Shown: positions 9,275 through 17,820 of the stretch, one piece after another | Layout of the letters: every line of letters begins with the position of its first letter | Numbering within the stretch: the stretch's first letter is position 1 | Source: Plantago elongata | Taxonomy: Eukaryota; Streptophyta; Magnoliopsida; Lamiales; Plantaginaceae | Assembly: GCA_036897095.1 (NCBI GenBank) | Contig: JAYMSP010001566.1 | Coordinates: forward strand, 1-30,801 | Reading direction: 5' to 3' | DNA: 30,801 nt | The notes under the pieces: generated by a model | Databases searched by the model: none | Told to the model about the DNA's origin: nothing | What the model saw: the letters and a program-made list of their open reading frames with translations, nothing else | Position numbers and translations under genes: made by a program

Positions 9275-12200
9275 TCAATAGACCAAAATAGCAGTTTTAC
9301 TCAATTTAGTGACCACCTCACTCATGGTCATCCTCTCAGATGGCACTTGTTCGGAACATGCCACTCCAATCGCCAGTGCACGAACCATGCAACTCTCTAT
9401 TTCAGCATCACAATCAAATTCCTTCAAGTGTTCATGCCGAATTGCAGGGTCCAGAATTTCCATCACCAGCCCTGGCAATGCCTGCTTAACCAAATCATGC
9501 AGGCTAGACGAACCCTTCAAGTCATCGCCAGTTGGCCTCCTCCCTGTCAACATCTCCAGCAAAAGAATTCCATAACTGTACACATCCCCTTCAGTTGAAA
9601 TTCTGCCACTCATGCCATACTCTGAAAGATTTTTTATAATTAGATAAAAAAGATCGAAGATATAATTATCGTTTTCAAAATACAGTTGACTGATTAAAGT
9701 ATAAAGTAAAATGTAGGAATAGGAAAGAAATCATACCAGGAGGGATATACCCTATCGTACCCCTAATTACAATTGAAGTACTTTCGTTCATTGGAAACAT
9801 AGTAGAAGTTACTTTCGTCAATCCAAAATCTCCAACATGAGCAGTCATGTCTTTGTCTAAAAGAATGTTGCTTGGTTTCAAGTCACCATGAACAATTGTT
9901 GAACCGGTACCTGTATGTAGGTAATCGAGAGCTGATGCAATATCAATGGCAATATTCAATCTCTGCTTGATGCTAAGTTTTCCACCTTTTTCCTGGACTC
10001 TCTGGTGAAGCCATTTGTCCAAGTCTCCATTTTCCATATATTCATAAACCAGGGCCTTGAACTCATTCCCTTGGAAACTTTTGGTAGAACATACACTCAC
10101 TATTTTGAGAAGGTTTCTATGTCTTATGTCCCTCAAGACACTGTATTCTGACATGAAGCTTTTGGAAGCGCCCTTACTTGCAAGATTGAATACCTTCACT
10201 GCAAACGTCTGTCCATCATCGAGGATTCCTTTATAAACTGAACCAAAATTTCCTGCCCCAAGCAAATTGGCTTCAAGAAATCCACCTGTGGCTTTTAGTA
10301 GCTGTGGATACGATAGGCTACTATACTCAGACTCAAATGCATGTCTATGGGATTGAGTTTCTTCTAATCCTCGTTTGTTTTTGAGAACGTAGAAGCATGT
10401 TGCAAGAATAACGCACATTGCTCCGACACTCAATATCACAGGAATAGAGATCCAGAGCACTAAAAGAAAGCTCCGTTTCTTGGAACTTCTAGATGAGCAA
10501 GGAGGAAAGTTAAGTGATGGAACTCCCCCGCACAATGCACTGTTTCCTTCAAGTGAGATTACACTCATATTTTGAAACACTTTGGTTGTTGGGACACCAC
10601 CTTCCAAGCTGTTGAAAGATAAATTCAAGTACACGAGATCGAGTACACCTAAATAACTTGGAATAGATCCAGCCAAGTTATTATTAGAAAGATCCAAATA
10701 TTGCACTCCCCTTAAAGTTCTCAGGGTATTACCTATTTCCCCATGGAGTGAATTTCCTCCGAGATTAAGTCGTTCCAGTGTTACACACATGCTCAAAGAG
10801 TATGGAAGAGGTCCTGAAAATCTGTTATGGGACAAATCCAGGTTTACAAGGTTTATCATTGAACTGACTTGTGATGGGATGGGCCCTGTTAAGGCGTTGT
10901 GAGACAAGTTGAAGGATATGGAAATAGAAGAAAGGCTCATGATTTCTGGAGGTATTCTACCGGTGAGATTGTTGAGAGAAATATCCAGCTCTAGCAGGTT
11001 GCTACAGTTGCTCAGACTTGGTGGAATATGTCCAGAGAATTTATTTTGAGCCAAATTAATGTGGCTCAACAATGTCATGTTATTGAATCGAAGAGAGATC
11101 TCATCTGTCAACAGATTTCCCTTGAGATCAAGTACTTGGAGCTTATTAAGTCTACCTATATTAGAAGGAATTGGACCATCAAGCTCATTATTACGGAGAA
11201 CCAAATTCTGAAGATTCATGAGGTTTCCAATACCAGAAGGAATGGTTCCATGAAACCGATTTTCACTCAGATCTAGGTTGACAAGAGTAGTACTCGAAAG
11301 GTTAGCAATAGAGTTTGGCAATATGCCAGTCATCATATTGCCACGGATATTAAAATCTGAAAGCATAGTGCAATTGATCATAGAAGAAACAAAATCCAAA
11401 CTCCCGTTTAGCTTGTTATCGAACAGAACAAAGTCTATAACAAGTGGAAGCCCAAGGAAATCAATCATCAATGGACCTGTAAAACTGTTTGCTTTTAAAG
11501 ACAGACGTGAAAGTGAGGAAAGGTTTGAGATGGAAGCTGGAATTTGTCCAGTGAAACGATTATATCCCAAGTGCAGATCAGTTAATCCTGGAGATGAGAT
11601 ACCTATCTCAGAAGGTATGGTTCCTTCGAGCTGATTATATTCTAACCAGAGCATTTGCAAGGTTGTAATATTGAACACACCTGACGGGACTCGACCAGTC
11701 AAGTTGTTCTCACTTAAACTCAGAAACGTAAGTGAAGTAAGTTGCGCAAGTGACTCTGGAATTTCTCCCTGCATCCCACAGCTTGATATAGATACCACCT
11801 GAAGATTGGTGAAATTTGCGAAAAAGTTCGGGATACTTCCAGAAAGTTGGTTCCTTGACAAGCCTAGAGCAATTAGTTTAGTCAATGAACTTAGCTCCAG
11901 AGGTATGGTTCCAGTCATATGATTGTCAATCAGGTTAAGGTAATTGATATTTGTACACTGAGATAGGTTTCTAGGGATCTCACCACTTAACGAATTATTG
12001 CTAAAATCAACAAACTGAAGCTGCTTTAAGCGCCCAATTCCCTCTGGAATCGGGCCAAAGAAGCTGTTATTATGTAAAGTGATATTCTGGAGGAAAGAAA
12101 GGTTACCTATGTGAGGTGAAATGGATCCTTCAAGTCCTTGAGAAGTCAGATTGATTTCGACAACTCTGTTCTCACTGCAGACAACGCCTCGCCAGCTACA

Positions 12201-12386
12201 ACAATTCAGTGTTTCGTTCCACGAGTTTAGAGCTCCCTGTGGATCGTTCCGTATGGCTGTCTTAAATGCAACAAGTGATTCAAAATCAGTTTGGTTGTTC
12301 TGGCATTTTGTTGGAAGAATGGTGGAGAAGAAAATGGCACATATAAACAATAAAATGCAGGGAGTTCTTGGTGAGAGTTTCGACAT
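9275..12386 (-). CDS. LRR receptor-like kinase, class XII type, non-RD (two exons)
   Basis: Exon 1 is 12386-9737 and exon 2 is 9621-9275, joined through a 115-bp GT-AG intron that splits the Glu codon of the GTIGYIPPEYG motif. The product has 998 residues. In order it has a signal peptide (1-28), an LRR N-cap with the paired-Cys motif CCSWRGVVC (62-70), about 22 plant-type LRRs (about 75-605) rich in N-glycosylation sites, a C-cap CGGVP...C, a transmembrane helix (about 642-664), and a kinase. Kinase landmarks are the glycine loop GAGNFGSV (710-717), ATP lysine K731, HGDLKPSN with D835, DFG at 853-855, then PPEYG. HGD replaces HRD, so it is a non-RD kinase, typical of immune receptors such as EFR, FLS2 and Xa21. 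Length, LRR number and intron position fit LRR-XII. It would sit in the plasma membrane and sense an extracellular ligand, which is unknown. No catalytic residue is missing, so it appears functional. Confidence 0.95.
9622..9736 (-). other. Intron of the receptor kinase gene
   Basis: Donor CCTG|GTATGA at 9737/9736 and acceptor TTTCAG|AGTATGG at 9622/9621. Splicing restores PPEYGMSGR in phase 1. The intron is AT-rich. Without splicing, the frame runs 20 more codons and stops. Confidence 0.93.
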
Positions 12387-12484
12387 GTTTTAGTTTGTGA
12401 ACTGAACTGAACACATCTTTCTTCGGCTCGCTAGCCTTTTTTATGCAGGGCATTCAAGACCATCCAATTCCGAACATAAGAGTG

Positions 12485-12532
12485 TGCTGACTTTGACAGG
12501 TCAGCAGCACCACAGTAGCTAATATATTGACT
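12485..12532. promoter_or_regulatory. Candidate promoter elements upstream of the receptor kinase
   Basis: A perfect 7-bp inverted repeat TGCTGAC...GTCAGCA (12485-12491/12500-12506) encloses TTTGACAG. A W-box-type TTGACT lies at 12527-12532. Both are 100-146 bp from the ATG. WRKY binding to such sites is common for immune receptors, but here it is inferred from the motif alone. Confidence 0.35.
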
Positions 12533-12649
12533 TACTACTCCTCAGTGTGATATAAACAATATAATCCGACCTGTTAAAGTCGTTATAATACATCACGACT
12601 TACCAAAAAGAAGACAAATTTATGACTATCTCACAGTGGGGGCCGTCAC

Positions 12650-12895
12650 TAGGGTCTCGGAGCCGTCACCCGTGCATTTCACGAGAGGGGGCCGGCTCCA
12701 CCACTTTTCCATGACGACCTCTCTTGGAAATAGGCTTTCACGAGTATCGGGCCGGCTCTACCACTTCCCTACGACGGCCTCTCTTGGAAATAGGCTTTCA
12801 CGAGTGTCGGGCCGGATCCACCACTTCCCCACGACGGCCTCTCTTGAAAATAGGCTTTCACGAGTATCGGGTCGGCTCTACCATTTCCCCACCAC
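12650..12895. repeat. 60-bp minisatellite
   Basis: Four units of exactly 60 bp. The string CTCTTGGAAATAGGCTTTCA recurs at 12721 and 12781, and as CTCTTGAAAATAGG at 12841. All three frames stay open through it, which produces a spurious 110-codon ORF. Confidence 0.9.
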
Positions 12896-13028
12896 CGCCT
12901 CATGCCTAGGCCGGCGTCCCAACGCCCTCACCACTGCCATTCGAACTTGTCACTATCTTTTGGATTGAGTCCACGCGCCTCCAACCCCCGACAACACGTG
13001 TCAACATCCCGTCAAGGTGAGATTCGAC

Positions 13029-13036
13029 TATAAATA
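13029..13036 (+). promoter_or_regulatory. TATA box within the LTR remnant
   Basis: TATAAATA followed by GAGG, between the two minisatellites. Position and context fit the LTR's own pol II promoter. Confidence 0.55.
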
Positions 13037-13262
13037 GAGGACATTTACTCCTCATTAAGGTAAGAAATCACTAATCAAAAATCTACTCTCTAGACTTTGA
13101 GGGCCGAGACTACGATCTCCCAACCCCAAACACGTAAAGTCCGTAGCCCGATTTGTCTTAGGCAAACCGACCCAAAATGGTCTAACCCCTTCCCCGTGTT
13201 TCAGGTATCTAGAGACAGCCCCATCACCAAGAGAAGGATCCGACCAAGTCAAGCTGAAGGGA

Positions 13263-13495
13263 GGCCTACTCTACTCACTCCGGACGAAGGCCCTTCCACT
13301 CTACTCCGAAGGCCTACTATACTCACTCCGGACGAAGGCCCCTCCCACTCTATTCCGAAGGCCTACTCTACTCACTCCGGACGAAGGCCCTTTCCACTCT
13401 ACTCCGAAGTCCTACTCTACTCTACTCCGGACGAAGTCCCTTTCCACTCTACTCGGAGGGCCTACTCTACTCATTCCTGACGAGACCTTTTCATC
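13263..13495. repeat. 48-50-bp minisatellite
   Basis: At least four units starting GGCCTACTCTACTCACTCCG at about 13263, 13311, 13360, 13409 and 13459 (periods 48, 49, 49, 50). Each contains CGGACGAAGGCCC. A 127-codon frame across it is a repeat artefact. Confidence 0.88.
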
Positions 13496-13590
13496 CGGAC
13501 GAACCTTAGACAAATCAAGGTGAACCAAGACGGACTAGATTCTACCTAATCCACGAACCTTGCCTTAGCCCGATTTATACCATTTATTAA

Positions 13591-14660
13591 CATCATACAA
13601 TTGCTTGTGTTTCTTTTTAGATGATAGTTCAAAAAACTACTGAAAACCATGAGCATGTGTGTTTTCACTTTTTAATATCATCACATGTGACTAATCCAAC
13701 AATGCTTGTAAGGTTTTTTTTAGGGCGCTTTATCACTTGAACTAATAACACTTGATGTCTTATTTTAACTTTTTAATGTTAAAAAGATATTTTATAGACA
13801 TTTTGTTTTCATATGGACAGTTAAGTCTTGTGAATGTCCATATTGATAGTTATTGATGTGAACATCCACTATTCACTTGCATCAATTTTATGTTTCGGAT
13901 TTGAGAATTTATTGACTTCTGTTACAAAATATTGGAGGTCGAAAAATGAAGCCGATTTTGACGAATGAACATCAACAAGAGTACAAGACCTTGACTCAAT
14001 GAGCACCACACCATGAACCTGACAAATAATATCTGACTCCAAAGTCAGCCTTTTCTTCCTGAATTCTGTCATGTATATATGCCGGTGATGGATGATTTCT
14101 GATCATGACTAATTGACGAAAATATTATCAGAAATTGTCAGAAGATTCTAAGCAATACAATATGGTAGTTACATGAAGTGTCTTTTTCCTTTTAATTACT
14201 GGGAAAATTGCATGGGAATGAAAATGTATGCCACTCACTAGCTCGGTTGTAAGGCTCTGTGGAATTCGGAAGTCATTATCTGAATTAAAATTGAACTAGT
14301 AAAATATACTATGAAGAGCTGTATTGATCTAATATGAAATAAATTAATTTGAACGGAATGAATTTACGGATAAACAAAAATGAACATTAATAATACTAAT
14401 AGTTGGTTTGATATGAAATTGTAATAAGTTATCTTAATTCAAATGTAATTTATTTGTAATTTATATATATAAAAATATAATTAAAATTGAGATAAATTAA
14501 TTCCATTAACAGTTCAACACCCAAGGATTAAAAGAGAGGTTTGAGCCTGATACTCCAAACAAGGTTGAGCTTTCTTCTCCTAAAATGTAGAATTCTTTAT
14601 TTAAAAGTATTATAAGAGACTTTTCATTACATAAAAGTTGCGAGATAAACTGATGTTAAT
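13591..14660. other. Intergenic, no gene recognised
   Basis: AT-rich sequence. A 67-codon minus-strand frame at 13869-14072 has no recognisable domain. Nothing else is supported. Confidence 0.4.
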
Positions 14661-14662
14661 TA

Positions 14663-14903
14663 CTTCTTTCGTCACAAATCGAAAATTCTGTATTTTATTT
14701 TAAATTGTCCTAAATTATAAATTTTATTTACTTAAATAAAAAATCTCTCTTCTACTTTATACGTTATATCTCATACTTTATTTACTATATCTCTTACTTT
14801 ATTCAATCACATTCATACTGTACTAACTTCTTTCCTACTTTATCACTTTTTTCTTAAAGCTTGTGTCCGATTCGACGGGACTTTTAATTTGGGACTGAGG
14901 GAG
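14663..14903. mobile_element. Stowaway MITE, second copy
   Basis: Starts CTTCTTTCGTCAC and ends GGGACTGAGGGAG between TA dinucleotides. It is 241 bp and has the same internal sequence as 2243-2464 in inverse orientation. It lies immediately left of E1. Confidence 0.85.
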
Positions 14904-15079
14904 TATATGTGTACTAGAACAACCCGGTGCTTTTAAATAAAACATGTAGTGCTTTTTTTATAAGAGTAAGTGTAGTAAAGGGAGATTTTTTTTATTATAT
15001 AGAAAAATCTGGTTTTAATGACAAAAAACGGTTAAATGAACCGAATACGCAGTTTTTTGGAGAAACAAATCAGACGGTT

Positions 15080-15093
15080 GCCTATATATAGGC
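15080..15093 (+). promoter_or_regulatory. Palindromic TATA box of E1
   Basis: GCCTATATATAGGC is a perfect 14-bp palindrome containing a TATA box, about 155 bp before the ATG at 15246 and followed by a CT-rich leader. It reads like a pol II promoter. Confidence 0.5.
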
Positions 15094-15245
15094 TAAAATA
15101 TGCTGAAAATTGAGAAAAAGAAAAAACAAATAGTAAAACGTGTTTCTGTGTGTTTTGTGAGTTTCTCTCTTCCGATCTATCGTTTTCTCGTCGGATTTTC
15201 ACCGTTTCAACCTTGTTTCCATCGGATTTCAACTAAATAGCTTCC

Positions 15246-15260
15246 ATGGACGTGAATCAG
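15246..15260 (+). other. Candidate first exon of E1 with splice donor
   Basis: CCATGGACGTGAATCAG|GTAAAC combines a good start context with a near-consensus donor at 15260/15261. The matching acceptor would be TTTAATCAG at 27159, past the repeat array. The joined frame stops soon after, so no lasting protein is encoded now. Confidence 0.35.
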
Positions 15261-15567
15261 GTAAACACCTCTTTGTTTTTGTGTGTATTTGCGATCTATT
15301 CCAAGTTTTGTGAGTGTGTCATGATTTTTGATTCAATTTTCATGATTTGATGTTTAAAACTTTTAGATCCAGTTGATATAATGTTCAATTCAAAAATTCA
15401 AAATGATGAAGAAGCTAGATCGCCATATTTGAAAATCATTCACGAAAATCTATTCAGATCTGAAAAATCAGATCTAAACAACAAAATTCAAACGTATATT
15501 ACAGTTTTAACAACTATTCTTGTGGTTTTTAGCTTTTGTTGCATTATTCTGATTTATTATAGTTTTA

Positions 15568-15583
15568 AGATGCATTGTTATAT
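15568..15583. repeat. Left target-site duplication of the LINE
   Basis: AGATGCATTGTTATAT, matched at 24022-24037 by AGATGTATTGTTATAT (15 of 16). Confidence 0.85.
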
Positions 15584-15629
15584 ATAAAAAATTAGAGATT
15601 ATCAACAACGAAGCACAACAAGCTAGAGA

Positions 15630-17718
15630 ATGGAAGAAAACCTTAGAGCCAACCCTAGGTCACCTGCTGCTCACCGGCGTCAAATTGGTACCTCCAGAGC
15701 CATAAGCCTACCGTTCGTCAGCCTTAGATCATCGTAGGACCTTGGTTAACAATGCAGGTAATGAGTATTTGTCTTTTGCACGTAGGAAGGTGGTTTTTGC
15801 GTAATGACAGTGGGTCAGGAAATTGGATGTGATTTCTACGTCGTTGTATGTGTCTGGTTTTCCCCAGGATTGGACGACTGTGGTTTTAAGGGAGCTGATG
15901 AAAGATTTTGGGGTGGTTTTAGATGTTTTTGTGCCTATCAAACGTAATTCGGTACGGAGGCGATTTGCGTTTGTTCGGTCTGATCGGCCTATGGATATTG
16001 ACAAAATCTTGCTTTGGATCAGGGGTCTTTGGATAGGTAAATTGCGGTTAGTCGCAAATAGGGCTAGATTCGATAGGTCAGTGGAGGGGTCTGCAGCTGG
16101 TCAGCGTGTTCATCATATTTCGAGTGTGAATCGTCGTGGGGACGGGAGGAGTTATCTGCAGGTTTCGTTGAAGGATAGTTCGGAGCATGTCACTGAGTCG
16201 GGGTCAGAACAAGGAATTTGAGACGTGTGATGAGCATAATTTGGCCTTGATTGCACCAGTGAGGATCGAGGAGGTTGCACATGTTGCGCCGCGGGTTGCG
16301 AATGTGGGCCAAATTGTGACTTTTGTCCCAGAGAAAGAGGCGATTGACCGAGCTAAGTGTTGTATCATTGGGGGGGGATCAAGGAGGGGGGGGGGGGGTT
16401 CTCGGTCATGCACTTATGGAGCACCTTGAGGAACGAGGTTATAAGCAGGTGAAGGTGGGTAAATTATCAACCAAGTTTTGTGTTATTGAAACTGCGAATA
16501 AAATGGATGCTAAGAGGTTATGCAAGGAGGAATCAGATTGGTATGAGCAGTTTTGTTCCTTTCTACGACAGTGGAAGGAATGGGATTTTAATGATCGTCA
16601 TCGTATTTGGACTAGCCTGTATGGTGTTCCTTTGCATGCATGGAGCGTTCAATTTTTTCACATGATTGGAAATCAATTCGGTACGATGGTGGAGATTGAT
16701 TGATGCACGGTGGAGCGTCGTGACCTGCAGAGAGGAAGAATTCTTATTGAAACCTCAGTCATGAAGTTCATTTGAAGTTTCAGATTTGGAATAGAGTTTT
16801 CTCCATATGTGGTAGAAGATAGTGTTGAGTCGGATTTCTGTGATGGTGGTTATGGTCATGATGTGGAGTCAGAGTCAGGGACTGAGTGGGTGGAGTCTGT
16901 GGAGGGGGAAGAGTATGGTGAGGTGGGTCGATGGGATGTGGAAGGTCAGGGAACTACTAAGAATGGCACTGATCCATTGTCAAATGTTCATGGAGAAGTG
17001 TTTGGTGAGTCGGCGGAGTTTTTTCAGGAGTCGATCGAGGAGGACGCGAAGAGGATTTGAGAATGCGACTGATGCAGTGTTTCGGGATGCCTCGACGGTT
17101 GAGGAGGGGCTTGCTTTAACTGCAGAACGGTGTGGGGCCTCGGATCGGTCTCCGGAGGTTGTTGTGAGTCAGAATCATGGATTATTCCAAGACATCATGG
17201 TGACCGGAAGCGTGGAAGTGGCTGCCAACCAACGGGTGGAGGGTGACATTGAGCAAGTGCCTGGCACGGATTCGTCCCCTGCTATTTCAGAGGATCCTTT
17301 TGATTTGTGGGATGTTATTAATCAGGGTGGAATTTTGGATGCTCATGGGGAAGTGGACACTGCACCAGAGGTCTTGACAATTGTGAGTGATTCCCCCGCA
17401 GTGGGTGCGACTGGTGGTGCTGAGTGTGGAGCTGTGGTGAAGGGAAGTCAGGCTAAAAGGGGTCATGGTAGGCCGAGAAAGAATCATACAGGGGCTGGTG
17501 TTGTTCAGCCTAGTCCAATTCGGGTAGGTCCGGGAGTTGATGGAGGAGCACTCACGTCAGATTGTCAAATTCGATTGAGGAACAAAGCAATTATTCGTAA
17601 CTTGATAGCGAAGGAAGCTTGTAGCTTGTGCTCTTTGGGACAAAAAATTGGTTTAATTGAATCTTCGACACAGGAGGATGCAGTACGAAAATTCGTAGAT
17701 TGGGAAGAGAGAGATTGA
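15630..17718 (+). pseudogene. LINE ORF1 remnant (RRM plus DUF4283-like, nucleic-acid binding)
   Basis: The likely start is the ATG at 15630 (MEENLRANPRSPAAHRRQ). The frame breaks near 15707-15720 and again near 15803. An RRM-like segment follows (15823-16080: VSGFPQDWTTVVLRELMKDF, then RRRFAFVR). A frame change near 16200 leads into a block at 16400-16760 (GHALMEHLEERGYKQVKVG, then IWTSLYGVPLHAWS and IGNQFGTMVEID) typical of plant LINE ORF1 proteins. A low-complexity acidic linker (16809-17718) shifts frame near 17050. Two G-runs (16371-16398) cause or mark frame slippage. ORF1 proteins of this type bind the LINE RNA; this copy cannot make one. Confidence 0.8.
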
Positions 17719-17820
17719 GAGTCGGCGACAGAGAGGAATTCCACTAATACTCATGAGTTATCAAGGTTAACTAATGCGGATTGTGAGCTACAAAATTCGA
17801 GGATTGGGAGGGAGGATTAA

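Larger units (their letters stand above)
12605..13590 (+). mobile_element. Ty3/gypsy-type LTR remnant (GC-rich, minisatellite bearing)
   Basis: The block is much richer in G+C than its surroundings. A TATAAATA box at 13029-13036 is followed by an ACTCCTCATTAAGGTAAG-type leader and a CTCTCTAGACTTTGAGGGCC stretch, a layout typical of the U3/R/U5 of plant Tat-like Ty3/gypsy LTRs. Two minisatellites lie inside it. No gag-pol, primer site or partner LTR is seen, so it may be a solo LTR. Both ends are estimates. Confidence 0.5.

Noticed and set aside
9675-12386. A single-exon 903-residue kinase protein
   Set aside because: The frame runs into the intron. Splicing at 9737/9621 restores the PPEYG motif and the kinase C-lobe, so the two-exon model is correct.
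12636-12968. 110-residue repetitive protein
   Set aside because: It is a translation of the 60-bp minisatellite, whose period is divisible by three, so frames stay open by chance.
13097-13480. 127-residue repetitive protein
   Set aside because: Translation of the 48-50-bp minisatellite in an LTR remnant. The period varies, so no constant frame is kept.
12650-13495. CRISPR-like array
   Set aside because: Units are contiguous without unique spacers and the genome is a plant's.
13869-14072. 67-residue protein on the minus strand
   Set aside because: No homology that I recognise, a TATA-like string overlapping the start, and no paralogue; not distinguishable from chance.
15381-15587. 68-residue membrane-like protein at the E1-LINE junction
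   Set aside because: The frame lies in E1 repeat sequence, runs into the LINE target site and has no counterpart frame in the duplicated E1 copy.
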